Positions 18,924-30,275 are shown, counted from the stretch's first letter. The stretch: DNA of 64,000 nucleotides from Megaustenia siamemsis (GCA_032433765.1 JAVIAB010000073.1:59286565-59350564); one strand, 5' to 3'. The notes: generated by a model not told the origin, from the sequence alone. A program made the numbers and translations.

Positions 18924-21386
18924 CTATGTCGAAACTATGGAAAGTAAACAAAACTTAAAAGAGATGCACACAGAAATAAAGAGAATGACTAATAAAGACA
19001 AAAAAGCTACAGGAAAACGGATTTATTGCAAACAAAGGGGGAAGAATGCTAACAGACAACAAAGATATAATAGATAGATGGCAAGAATATATAACAGAAT
19101 TATTTCATGACGAAAGGGACAAAAAGACAGATATAAAATGTACACACAACTATAAAATCCTGAAATCTGAAGTAGAAAAAGCTATAAAACAATGAAAAAG
19201 GCAGAGGCAGCAGGACCTGACAATATACAGATAGAGATAATACAGGCTGTAGAAGAGTTTGGCATCGAAGTGATCACAGACATATGCAATGACATATACC
19301 ATACAGGATACATACCAAAAGAACTAAAACATCAACTTTCATTGCATAATGCCTAAAAGAATGGTGCAGTTCATTGCAGTGATTTCATAAAAATAAGCCT
19401 AATGAGCCAGGTAAAAAGAATTTTACTAAAAGTTATACAGGGAAAAATTCAGAATAAAATCAATGCTGAATTAGATGAGCAACAATTTGGATTCAGGAAA
19501 AACAGTGGGACAAAAGAAGCCATATTTAGCATGAGAACATTGATTGAAAAGTACATAGAAGTAAACAAACCAATATATGTCTGCTTCATAGACTACACCA
19601 AAGCTTTCGATATAATACACCATAACCAACTTATAGACTGCCTAAAGGATATAAATCTAGACGACACAGACATACGACTAATTTGTAATTTGTACTGGGA
19701 GCAAACAGCAATAATAAAATATAACAAGGATAACTCTACACCCATGGACATAAAAAGAGGGTAAGACAGGGATGCATCCTATCACTAAGCTTGTTCAATC
19801 TATACACTGAGCAAATCTTTAAAAACATCTCAGTGATGCCAGGCCTAAACATTAATGGAAAGATAATCAATAACCTAAGATATGCTAATGATACTGTTCT
19901 ACTAGCAGAAAATCCTAAAGATCCTCAACAATTGCTTAATGTGATAAACATAACAAGCAAAATATATGGACTAGATATGAATATCAAAAAGACTAAAACT
20001 ATGATCATAAACAAAGACAATTCTCAAGACCTACAATAAAATATAAAAGTTGACGGAATACATCTGGAGACAGTCCAGAGCTACAACTACCTGGGACATA
20101 CTATAACCAATGATGGAAAATGTAAAAATTGAAATAAACAAAAGAATAGGTATGGCAAAAAGTAATTTTAATGCCATGAAAAATATCTATCTATCTATCT
20201 ATCTATTGACCTTTCGAGCCGTAACCCGCCCATAGGGCGTAGACAAGATACACCTTCTCCTATATGAATTTTTGTTCTAGCAGTTTTCTTTTAAAGATAT
20301 TTTATCAAATCTCGCCATCTGTCTCTGTTCTGTGCAAGCAGTTCTATCTCATTGATGGAGCCGATTCCTGCTGCTCTTGCCTCTCTCATCAATGTTCTTC
20401 TCAGTGTCTCCCTGGGTCTTCCTCTTTTTCTTTTACCTGTTGTTTCCCATATGAGGGCTTGCTTTGCTATTCGATTATTATCTCTTTCATCACATGTCCA
20501 ACGTATGACCATCGTCTTTCTTTATTACTGAAGATATTAGTGGTTGATTGGCGATTTCTCTAATTTCCTCGTTTTTTTTTGAATTTCGTTCCATTCTATA
20601 CCAAGTATTTTCCTTAGACATTTATTTTCGAATGCGTTCAACTTTGTTTCTATATCTCTTGTTGTTTTCCAGCTTTCACACGCATACGTAAGGGTTGATA
20701 GTACATTTGATTTGAATAGCCTAAGTTTGTGTTGTGCTAATGAGTTTTGATTTCCACAACTTTTCAAGGCTTCTGAAAGACATTGCTGCTTTAGCCAGTC
20801 TGATTCTAATTTCTTTGCTCGTATCCCTTCTCGATCAATGTGACTTCCAAGATAGATAAAGTGATCGATCTCTTCTACTGGTTTGTTTTCCATGTAAAAT
20901 ATACTAACAACAAAACAAATATCAGCAGGGCTGAAACTAGAATGGAAAAATGTTACATCTTCTCAATATTCCTGTATGGTGCAGAAAACATGGACATTAG
21001 ACACGAAATCAGAACAGAAAATTGAATCCTTTGAAATGTGGATTTATAGAAGAAAAGGTAGAATTAGATGGAAACAAAAGAAAACAAACGATGAAGTTTT
21101 AAAACAACTGAAAATGAAAAATAGAACTACTAAATACTATTAGGACAAGACAAATGAAATATTTTTGGGGCATGTTAAAGACACAACAGCCTACTAAACG
21201 TAATATTGAAAGGGAAAATACAAGGTAAAAGAATCAGAGTCAGACCAAGACTAACATGGACGAGTAACATCAAAAGATGGACAAGTCAATCTATGACAGC
21301 TGGTCCATCAAAGCAAGAAACAGAGTAGAATGGCGATCCATGGTAGCCAACCTTCGTTGCGGAGAAGGCACTCGATGATGATGATG
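18924..21386 (+). mobile_element. RTE-A copy 1, 5'-truncated, itself interrupted
   Basis: An RTE-type element lacks its endonuclease. Pre-RT text (ADKKGKMLTDNKDIIDRWQE-like, broken) is followed by an RT segment at 19402-19764 with EQQFGFRKNSGTKEAIF, then the motif A region YVCFIDYTKAFDII. After a frameshift comes LSLFNLYTEQIF and motif C as YANDT at 19881-19895. The usual second Asp pair (YADD) is changed to YAND, which should disable catalysis. The element resumes after the LINE-B insertion (20187-20889) with 'FLYGAEN', then GHVKRHN-like text and WRSMVANLRCGEGTR, ending TGATGATGATGA. TSD ATTCCCCGTTT at 18913-18923 and 21387-21397 is perfect. Confidence 0.88.
20187..20889 (-). mobile_element. 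LINE-B, 5'-truncated, nested in RTE-A copy 1
   Basis: The minus strand encodes a post-RT C-terminal region. At 20537-20893 it reads 'EIDHFIYLGSHIDREG', then KLRLFKSNVLSTLTYACESW and NAFENKCLRKILGIEWNE. In another frame (20291-20512) it reads IAKQALIWETTGKRKRGRP and AQNRDRWRDLIKYL. The 3' untranslated end has the palindrome CGCCCATAGGGCG (20227-20239) and a (GATA)n tail (20187-20211). TSDs at 20174-20186 and 20890-20902 match at 12 of 13. Confidence 0.9.
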
Positions 21387-21397
21387 ATTCCCCGTTT

Positions 21398-24272
21398 GGT
21401 GTACGTTGTACTTCTGACGTGTGGATGGACTGTGATTGTCAATATATTAAGTGGAATATGATTTATTCTTCTTTGTGTCGTGTGTTCGCGGTTCGATAGG
21501 CAAGCACATAGTTCGACAACAATGTCGCTGACAAACGGGTATATTCAACCCTTATGTGAAAAGTCTGTGACGGTGGATTGAGCGAATGAATCAGAAATGA
21601 TCAACGGCCAGAAAGCGAAAACAGCAAAGTGTGTGGTACACATGAGGCATATTCAGAACAGGAAAGACGGATATGGCAGACCACTGTGAAAGAGATTGGA
21701 GCCTCATCACGTACTAGTCCAGAGGAAGCAATGGAGAGGAATTTGAACTTATGTCGGAGGAAAGATCTTAAAATAAGTACTTGGAATGTTAGGACTCTAT
21801 ATCAAGAAGGGAAATTGGAAAAGCTGATTCAAGAAGCAGAACGAATAAATATAAATATTTTAGGCATATCAGAGACAAGATGGAAAGAATGTGGGTACAT
21901 AGAGGACGAAAAATAAACATTTATATACTCAGGAAACACAACAGAACATCATAGAGGGGTAGGAATACTGATAAAAAGAGAGCTACAAAAATATATAAGT
22001 GCCCACTGGACATACAGTGATAGGATTATCCTACTCAAGTTGAAAGCAAAACCATTCGACATAGCAATAATCCAGACATATGCACCTAATTCAAGACTAC
22101 ACAGATGAACAAATAGAGGCATACTATGAAGACCTAAATAAAGTTATGAAGCAAGTGAAATCTTCAAACATCTTGATTGTAATGGGTGACATGAACGCTA
22201 AAGTAGGAAAGGTAGATATAAGACCATTATAGGAAATCATGGTTTAGGAAAAATAAATGACAAAGGAGAAAGATTAATACAATTTTGTGAAGAAAAACAG
22301 GCTGATAATATGTAACACCTACTTTGAGCAAGAGAAAAGGAAACTATACACATGGAAAAGCCCTGGAGATAAGAAGAGGAATCAAATACATAATGATAAA
22401 GAAAGGTTCCGTAACAGCGTAAAGAAAGCCAAACCTACCCAGGAGCAGATATTAATTCAGATCACAGTCCTGCAATGATTAAAATGAAAATCAAACTAAA
22501 GAGAAATAAGCAAAAGTCTAATGTTAAAAGCATACAAGAAACCAGCGACACCTTACCCAAAAGAGAAAAGAACAAAAAACAAAATTGGATAACTAACACC
22601 ATCTTAGAAAAATGGAAGAAAGGAGACAAGCGAAGAACACTGCCCAATACAACAAAATAGATAAAGAAATACGCAAAATGTGCAAAAAGACAAAAGAAGA
22701 CTGGCTCAGCCAAAATGTATAGAAATAGAAATATGGAAAGCAAACAAGGCTTAAGAGGAATGCACAGATATAAAAAAAATGACTAATAAAAATAAAAAAG
22801 CCACAGAAGATGGATGCATTGCAGACAAAAAAGGAAAAATGCTAACAGACAATAAGGATATCATAGATAGATGGCAGGAATATATAACAGAAACTATTTC
22901 ATGATCAAAGGGACAAAAAACCAGTTATAAAATGTACATCAGGCTATAAAATCTTAAAATATGAGGTTTAAAAAAGCTATAAAAACAATGAAAAAAGGGA
23001 AAAGCAGCAGAACCTGACAAAATACAGATAGAGATGATACAGGCACTAGAAGATTTGGCATTGAAGCAATTAAAGACATATGCAACGACATATACCATAC
23101 AGGATACATACCAAATGAACTAAAAACATCAACTTTCATTGCATTGCCTAAGTGCAGATGGTGCAGTGCAATGCTGATGCAGTGACTTTAGAACAATAAG
23201 CCTAATGAGCCATGTTACAAAAATCTTGCTAAAAGTTATACAAGGAAGGATTCAGAATAAAATCAATACTGAATTAGATGAGCAGCAATTTGGATTTAGA
23301 AAAAATGGCGGGACAAAAGAAGCCATATTCTGCATGAGAACATAATCTAAAAGTACACAAACCAATATACAGGAATGCATCCTATCACCAAGTTTGTTCA
23401 ATCTATACACTGAGCAAATCTTTAAAAACATCATAGAGATGCCAGGCCTACAAAGTAATGCAACGATAATCAATAACCTAAGATATGCTGACGATACTGT
23501 ACCCTTAGCAGAAAATCCTAAAGATCTACAACAATTACTTAATGAAATAAACATGACAAGCAAAAAATATGGAAAAATATATAAATATCAAAAGGACTAA
23601 AACTGTGATCATAAACAAAGAAGATACTCAAAACCCACAAGTGGATATCAGAATTGAAGGAATAGACCTGGAGACAGTTCAGAACTACAACTACCTTGGA
23701 CATTCTATAACCAGCGATGGAAAATGTACAACTGAAATAAACAAAAGAATAGGAATGGCAAAAAGTAATTTTAATGTCATGAAGAACATACTAACATCAA
23801 AAACAAATAACACCAGGGCTAAAACTAAGAATAGCAAAATATTACATCTTCTCAATATTCCTATATGGTGCAGAAACATGGGCATTAGACAAGAATACAG
23901 AAAAGAGAATTGAAGCCTTTGAAATGTGGATATATAGAAGAATAGGTAGAATTGGATGGAAGGAAAAGAAAACAAACGATGAAGTCTTAAAACAACTAAA
24001 AATGAAAAGAGAACTACTAAGCACAATTCAAACAAGACAAATGCGATTATGTGATTTTTGGGCCATGTTAAAAGACACAACAGTCTACTAAAAGTAATCC
24101 TGGAGGGGAAAATACAAGGTAAAAGAGGCAGACCGAGACTAACATGGACGAGTAACATCAAAAGATGGACAAATCAGCCTATGACAACCTGCACCATCAA
24201 AGCAAGAGACAGAGCAGAATGGAGCTCCGTGGTAGCCAACCTTCGTTGCGGAGACGGCACTCGATGATGATG
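21398..24272 (+). mobile_element. RTE-A copy 2, main part: endonuclease and reverse transcriptase pseudogene
   Basis: This is the most complete RTE-A. An apurinic-type endonuclease domain begins near 21770 with LKISTWNVRTLYQEGKLEKL, then INILGISETRWKECG. Broken frames continue with 'GVGILIKRELQKY', 'QTYAPNS' and 'MGDMNAKVG'. The reverse transcriptase has EQQFGFRKN near 23280 and LRYADDT with intact YADD at 23484-23495. Relative to copy 1 it lacks about 200 bp near 23365, including motif A (FIDYTKAFD). The C-terminus (23569-24266) has YNYLGHSITSDGKCTTEINK, GHVKRHNSLLKVILEGK, KRGRPRLTWTSNIKRW and VVANLRCGDGTR, then TGATGATGAT. Many stops and shifts mean it is not functional. A 34-bp perfect direct repeat brackets the whole nest. 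Confidence 0.88.
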
Positions 24273-24870
24273 ATATAGAAGATTTTCCATAACATATATA
24301 TAAATGATTTTCCGTAACATATACAGGTTTTATTACATACAGAGAGGATTTCCCCTAACATATATTTAGAAGATTTCCTGCATCATATACAGAGGAATAT
24401 CGTGAAAAATATAGAGATTTCTCCTAACGTATAGAGAGCATTCCCCTAAAATGTAGAGGAATTACCCCAAACATATATAGATGATTTCTCATAACACACA
24501 GAGAAGAATTACAGGAAGATATAGTGAGGATTTCTCGTAACACACAGAGAAGAATTACTGGAAGATATAGTGAGGATTTCTCATAACACACAGAGAAGAA
24601 TTACTGGAAGATATAGTGAGGATTTCTCATAACACACAGAGAAGAATTACTGGAAGATATAGTGAGGATTTTCTCATAACACACAGAGAAGAATTACTGA
24701 AGATATAGTGAGGATTTCTCATAACACACAGAGAAGAATTACTGGAAGATATAGGGAGGATTTCTCATAACACACAGAGAAGAATTACTGGAAGATATAG
24801 GGAGGATTTCTCATAACACACAGAGAAGAATTACTGGAAGATATAGGGAGGATTTCCGTAAGACAGAACG
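24273..24870. repeat. ~46-bp minisatellite array (right part)
   Basis: The first part (24273-24480) has degenerate GATTTTCCATAACATATA units. From 24480 there are about eight close copies containing GAAGAATTACTGGAAGATATA and GGATTTCTCATAACACACAG. It continues the array seen left of the RTE-A nest. Confidence 0.92.
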
Positions 24871-24945
24871 TCCAAGTAGAGGGAACTATTTCACGTAAAC
24901 AGTGGTCTTCCATGCTGATATTACCTTGCAGTAACTATATATAAT

Positions 24946-25345
24946 TACCTATTGTCCTTTCAAGCCGAAGACGGCACATAGATTAAGATATTCCAGACTT
25001 TCCATGTCCTACGATCTTTGCTATTCTATTAAGTGTCAGACTTTGCACTGAACCAGCATGTTGCATTGCATCTTTTCGTATGGTCCTGTTCTTCGCGAGC
25101 CTCTCAAACCTCGGAAGGTGATGCCCGTTATTGTTGCCTCTCGCCTCCGTGTTCTTAGTTTGTTTTTTTTTCTCCGGGTCTCCTACTATTTCATTTTGTC
25201 CGTTGTTTTCTATTTGAGACTTACTTTGCGATCTTCATGTTATCTCTCCTTTCACATAGCCGATACCTTATTGTCTTCATTATAGATATTTATTTGAATG
25301 CGTGGCCATTTCTCTTACTTTTATTACTAGCTTTAAATTCATTCT
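24946..25345 (-). mobile_element. LINE-B, old degenerate 3' end
   Basis: The layout matches the LINE-B end at 20205-20560: CCTTTCAAGCCG at the left, then CTCGCGTC-type Arg/Glu codons, 'CTCCGGGTCTCCTACTA' and 'TTGTCCGTTGTTTTCTATTTGAG'. Divergence is high and no frame survives. Confidence 0.6.
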
Positions 25346-25513
25346 TTGCCACCTTTTAATTCATTCCTTTTTAGCCTTGAATCTAATCCGTTGTAGATGA
25401 AGTACCTGCCCGAGGCGCATATTTCCCCAAAACATCGAATATTTCTTGACTTGTTTCCCAGCTCTCGCATAATTAGCCAGAGGCTTGTTCTGTTATCAAC
25501 TGGATCTACTAGA

Positions 25514-25743
25514 TAATAAACACAAATTAAAGTAAAGAGCCCCGTCACCGAAAGTGGCGTATAGGGAATATGGAGTTAGTGATCATAATTTTTCTAGACA
25601 TTCGGCACATGATTTTGGGGTAATGGGGTCGGTATTACGCCCGTGCCTCTTTAATTTCCCAGAAAAAAAATCCGGTACCCATTTAAGGCTGGGTGAACCT
25701 GGAAGCCGTCGGTCAGGATCGAGCTCGACCTCTTGTCCTTTGT
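25514..25743 (-). mobile_element. SINE-T copy G, 5'-truncated
   Basis: The T-tail complement lies at the left (25514-25532), and the body extends to the box B region (CAGGATCGAGCTC). The box A half is missing. A perfect 11-bp TSD GATCTACTAGA at 25503-25513 and 25744-25754 closes the insertion right at the truncation point. Truncation is therefore original and not later loss. Confidence 0.92.
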
Positions 25744-25754
25744 GATCTACTAGA

Positions 25755-26470
25755 CAATTGTAGGTAAAAAACGCGTTTAGATTATTATCATTGCATTGGG
25801 ATCACTACTACTGCTATACTAGCGATCGTAAAGTAAGTTGCCGTGGTTACTTTAACAAGTGATTTGATAAACATGTGAAATGAGTAAAATGTGTTTGTTT
25901 TCATTGTAAAGAAAGCTGAAGGTAGAAAAGAGGCAATGACAGAATGTCAGTATTAGATATCTGGAAACATAACGATTATGGCATTTATTAAAACTTTTTA
26001 AGAAATAACAGTTTACCACACGATGATGGTTACAATGATTCCATACAGTTTTAATGTCAAGTATCAGAATATTCTAGACAACAGTGCGATACCAGATCGT
26101 CATGTTACTGAGCTAACAATGTAACGATTCTTTACACCGACTTGTGTGTAGTCACGCGTTAGTATTCGCAGCAAAGTTGGTAAGTGAACCGATTTGTACT
26201 CAAACGATATCTTTGAAGCGGTGTGTGTATCATATAACACAATGGCGTGTATGCAGGATAGCAAGGTTTGTGGTAGTTATTTCCAGCTAGGTTATGGTTT
26301 AAATTTCTCTATGTGGGATTGTTGTTCGTTCATTAACTGCCAATGGGAATCGCATAAATGTGTTATATGCATTAATTAGCGGATAGCTGATGCATAGGTT
26401 GACAATATTTCCTGAGACAAAAAAACAGGACAATATGATGGCAAATATGGGACGGACATTATGTTTATGT
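25755..26470. other. Unassigned sequence
   Basis: No feature was recognised. A 61-codon frame at 26194 is not supported by anything else. Confidence 0.35.
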
Positions 26471-26484
26471 ATATTATTTATTAG

Positions 26485-26985
26485 CTTTCCAAAAAATGAG
26501 GAAGATATTATGTAATCCATTTTTGACAATAGAAACAATAAAAAGAGTTCTTAAATGTTATGTAGAACCAGTCTTAACATATGGGTGCGAATCATGGACA
26601 ATAGGACAACAGACAAGAAAATCACTGGAGTCTGTAGAAATGTGGTTTTACAAAAGAATGTTGAGAGTACCATGGACAGCTAAGAAGAGTAATGAATATG
26701 TTCTGAGAGAGGTCAAAGCAAAAGAGAGCTAATTTCCAATATTAGGAAGAAACAATCATCATTTTTTGGCCATGTAATGAGAAGAGAACAGCTGGAATAT
26801 ATTGTAACAACTGGGAAAACTGAGGGACGAAGAGATAGAGGGAAGCAAAGAGAAAAAATAACAGACAGCTTAAGAGAATGGCTTGGCAGAAGGTCAACAA
26901 CAGAAATGATAAATAGCTGCCGAGATCGAAGGTTGTAGAGAGACATGATCACCTACGCCAGTAGGCCCGGTACTTGATGATGATG
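26485..26985 (+). mobile_element. LINE-D 3' end with TSD
   Basis: This sense-strand copy shows the family C-terminus well. It reads NPFLTIETIKRVLKCYVEPV, LTYGCESWTIGQQTRKSLES and MWFYKRMLRVPWTAKKSNE, then in shifted frames SSFFGHVMRREQLEY and SLREWLGRRSTTEMINSCRD, ending with 'RDMITYASRPGT' and TGATGATGATGA. A 14-bp TSD ATATTATTTATTAG lies at 26471-26484 and 26986-26999. Truncated at the 5' side; one frameshift near 26725. Confidence 0.9.
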
Positions 26986-27235
26986 ATATTATTTATTAGT
27001 TATCCATGGAAAAACAACCAATTAGCGAAAAAAGAAGTTCAATTACATAAATGTATTGAGCTTACCGTTATTCATCATATTTAGCCGACATACAAAAGTG
27101 TAGATAGATGTTGACGTGGGCTGTACTTTTACCACGATATTACCATGAGATTCCTCTTCTCCAATGAAATAATCTACAATCTGAAAAGTGTACTCTTTCA
27201 CACCTTCTCATCAAACTTACAAAATAGATATGAAA

Positions 27236-27690
27236 TGTTGCCTGCCTCCGCCGTTCGAGCCGTGACCGGCCTAGGCATAGACCTAGATTATCTTTCTTTT
27301 TTATAAATTAGTTTCGTTCTAGCAGTCTTAATCCTTTCAAAGATCTTTTATCAAATCTCGCCATTTGTCTCTGTTCTGTGCGAGCAACTCTATCTCATTG
27401 AGGGAGCCGATTCCTGCTGCTTTTGCCTCTCTGATCAATGTTCTTGTCAGTGTCTCTCTAAGCCGATCTCTTTTCCTCTTACCTGTTGTTTCCCACATGA
27501 GGGCTTGCTTTGTTATTCGGTTATTATCTCTCCTCATCATAAGTCCAGCATATAACTGTCGTCTTTTCTTGTAGATAATCGTCTTACTGAAGATATTAGT
27601 GATTGATTGGCGATTTCTCTAATTTCCTCGTTTATTTTAAATTCGTTCCACACTATACCAAGTATTTTCCTTAGACATTTATTTTCGAAT
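27236..27690 (-). mobile_element. LINE-B 3' end
   Basis: The minus strand at 27337-27540 reads NRITKQALMWETTGKRKRDR, then 'TRTLIREAKAAGIGSLNEIE' and AQNRDKWRDLIKDL, 85-90% like the copy at 20291-20512 by eye. The 3' untranslated end again has a short palindrome (GCCTAGGC, 27269-27276). The left flank of the copy lacks the GATA tail. Confidence 0.88.
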
Positions 27691-27697
27691 AGGGTGT

Positions 27698-27714
27698 GGG
27701 GGGGGGGGGGGGGG
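27698..27714 (+). repeat. 17-nt G homopolymer
   Basis: An uninterrupted G17 is followed by AAGGGGG. It lies exactly at the 5' edge of a LINE-B fragment. Confidence 0.9.
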
Positions 27715-27924
27715 AAGGGGGATTTAGCATTTCATTACGACAGCGGGATGGCAGAGAAATCTGGGAAAAATAAACGGTACTGCGAGCATTATAAGCTGCT
27801 GATTTTTTGTTAATGTGAATTGAGTCAAAGTTATAGCTTCTTTGTGACGTTATTTTAATCGAATTTTTCTCTCATGGACAGACCAGCCGCAACATCATCG
27901 CTTATTCTCCCTGGGAGATATCAT

Positions 27925-28932
27925 CAATATTCCCCAAAGCTTCAATGTTCCCTAAAGCTTTAATGTTCCCTAAAGCTTCAATGTTCCCTAAAGCTTCATT
28001 TTCCCTAAAGCTTCAATGTTCCCTAAAGCTTCAATGTTCCATAAAGCTTCAATGTTCCCAAAGCTTCAATGTTCCCTAAAGCTTCAATGTTCCCTAAAGC
28101 TTCAATGTTCCCTAAAGCTTCAATGTTCCCTAAAGCTTCAATGTTCCCCAAAGCTTCAATGTTCCCTAAAGCTTCAATGTTCCCTAAAGCTTCAATGTTC
28201 CCCAAAGCTTCAATGTTCCCTAAAGCTTCAATGTTCCCTAAAGCTTCAATGTTCCCCAAAGCTTCAATGTTCCCTAAAGCTTCAATGTTCCCCAAAGCTT
28301 CAATGTTCCCTAAAGCTTCAATGTTCCCCAAAGCTTCAATGTTCCCCAAAGCTTCAATGTTCCCTAAAGCTTCAATGTTCCCTAAAGCTTTAATGTTCCC
28401 CAAAGCTTCAATGTTCCCCAAAGCTTCAATGTTCCCCAAAGCTTCAATGTTCCCTAAAGCTTCAATGTTCCCTAAAGCTTTAATGTTCCCTAAAGCTTCA
28501 ATGTTCCCTAAAGCTTTAATGTTCCCTAAAGCTTCAATGTTCCCTAAAGCTTCAATGTTCCCCAAAGCTTCAATGTTCCCTAAAGCTTCAATGTTCCCTA
28601 AAGCTTCAATGTTCCCTAAAGCTTCAATGTTCCCCAAAGCTTCAATGTTCCCTAAAGCTTCAATGTTCCCTAAAGCTTTAATGTTCCCTAAAGCTTCAAT
28701 GTTCCCTAAAGCTTCAATGTTCCCCAAAGCTTCAATGTTCCCTAAAGCTTCAGTGTTCCCCAAAGCTTCAATGTTCCCCAAAGCTTCAATGTTCCCTAAA
28801 GCTTCAATGTTCTCTAAAGCTTTAATGTTCCCTAAAGCTTCAATGTTCCCCAAAGCTTCAATGTTCCCTAAAGCTTCAATGTTCCCCAAAGCTTCAATGT
28901 TCCCTAAAGCTTCAATGTTCCCCAAAGCTTCA
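27925..28932. repeat. 18-bp array with HindIII site in each unit
   Basis: The unit is CAATGTTCCCTAAAGCTT, about 55 copies. The main alternation is CCTAAAG versus CCCAAAG, with a few TAATG variants. Because 18 is a multiple of three and no frame of the unit contains a stop, both strands stay open for 300-345 codons ((MFPKAS)n, (GNIEAL)n). I treat these as artefacts. Confidence 0.96.
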
Positions 28933-29232
28933 GAACTGATACAGAATTACTTTTTTAAAATTGTCAGTATGACTTTGAGCCTTCCCTTGACCTACCTTGT
29001 GACCTTTAACCTTATTACAGTTCATCATAAAATAACTTCCTTGAGAGATATTGATATTGTATCAATGTCCTACCTAACAAGCTGTGGCCTACATATCTTG
29101 TATTAGAGTCGTGTGTATCTTGTGGTTTGAGCTAGACGTGTGTTGTAATGGATTTGTGTCTAATTTGAAAAAAAATACGGACATACAATTATATGCAATT
29201 GCATTACAGAATAAGAACAAAACAAAATAACT
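28933..29232. other. Unassigned sequence
   Basis: Nothing recognised apart from a short 'TTGACCTACCTTGTGACCTT' stretch with TGACCT-like half-sites, which I take to be chance. Confidence 0.35.
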
Positions 29233-29260
29233 AAAGTTTCGGCCAAAGGTGTTCATCGAT
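29233..29260 (-). ncRNA. Hammerhead-like module 3 (degenerate)
   Basis: The minus strand reads ATCGATGAACACCTTTGGCC and then GAAACTTTAG. That is a CGATGA core remnant, a short CC-TTT-GG stem II and GAAAC. It lacks the full CUGAUGA start. It lies 40 bp from the left TSD of the dimeric SINE. Confidence 0.35.
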
Positions 29261-29312
29261 ATAACAGAACACGAACACGTATAGAAGAAAACCACAATAA
29301 CATTTAGATATA

Positions 29313-29683
29313 AAAAAAGTAAAGTACCCCCCGTCACGCAAGTGGCGTATAGGGAAATATGGTGTTAGTGACCCTATATTTTACAGACCTATCAGCACAC
29401 CTTGCACATTTTTGGGGTAATGTGGTCGGTATTACGCCCGTGCTGCTTTTACTTTCCCAGAAAAAATCCGGTACCCATTTAAGGCTGGGTGAACCCGGAG
29501 CCGTCGGTTGGGATCGAACCCTACCCCTTGTCCGTAGTAGTCCAGTTCACTAACCACTGAGCTATCGCGGCTCCTACTAATTTTTAGGGAATTAGTAAAA
29601 CCCAGGTGTCCTCGCCAGGATTACGAACCCCGGCTGTTGCCGTGGTAAGCCAACCGCCTATCGATTGCGCTAACCGGACACCC
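29313..29683 (-). mobile_element. Dimeric SINE: second tRNA-like head fused to SINE-T
   Basis: A perfect 14-bp TSD AACATTTAGATATA lies at 29299-29312 and 29684-29697. Between the copies, on the minus strand, there are two tRNA-like units. The first (29606-29681) has a GTGTCC...GGACAC acceptor-like pair, a GGTTAGCGCAATCG box A region and GGGGTTCGTAATCC box B. It is joined by an A/T-rich linker with a CTAATTTTTAGGGAATTAG palindrome to a complete SINE-T (29313-29574) with its own boxes, hairpin and 7-nt T-tail. One TSD pair around both units means they moved together. Confidence 0.9.
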
Positions 29684-29697
29684 AACATTTAGATATA

Positions 29698-30000
29698 CCT
29701 AGCTTAAAAGCTTTTGTTTTCTGATTTGTTTTATAGATGACGACTTTTATCTGAAAGGTTTTGTTATTTCATTTTGTCCTTGTTCCGTAAAGTTATTATA
29801 TTAATTCTGTGTCAGTATTTTTTTCTTGCTCCGTCCAGCTTTTCTGCTGCTTTGTATGAAATTACGCAATTTTTGTGTCTTTACTTTAAAACAAAGGACT
29901 TGTGTTCTAACCGGATGGATATACCCTGTTGAGGTGAGAAAGATTGCATCAGAAAGTAATTTCTATCCAATTTACAATGCGTCTTAAGGGATGTAAAAAG
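29698..30000. other. Unassigned sequence
   Basis: Nothing recognised. Confidence 0.35.
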
Positions 30001-30213
30001 TATGTAAAGAACCCCGTCACACCAACTGGCGTTTAGGGGATATGGTGATAGTTACCATAATTTTACAGACCTTCGACACATGATTTTGGGGGTAATGTGG
30101 TCGGTATTACGCCCGTGCTGATTTACTTTCCCATGGAAAAAAAATCAGTTATCCATTAAAGGCTGAGTGAACCTGGAAGCCGTCGAACAAGATCGAACCC
30201 GACCCCTTTGACG
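30001..30213 (-). mobile_element. SINE-T copy I, 5'-truncated
   Basis: SINE-T body from GTAAAGAACCCCGTCACACC to the box B region (CAAGATCGAACCCG). Box A is missing. The left hairpin arm has a substitution (ACACC for ACGCC). No clear TSD. Confidence 0.86.
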
Positions 30214-30275
30214 TAGAAACTGAAATATTTCGCTTCCTGTCATCTCAAACCAACGTTATGTTGTTATAGAAATGT

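Noticed and set aside
27698..27714. G17 tract as a G-quadruplex regulator or telomere seed
   Set aside because: A homopolymer next to a truncated LINE; nothing links it to a gene, and such runs are prone to sequencing error.
28069..29106. A 345-codon frame with (MFPKAS)n and an antisense (GNIEAL)n frame
   Set aside because: An arithmetic product of an 18-bp unit. It ends within 180 bp of leaving the array.
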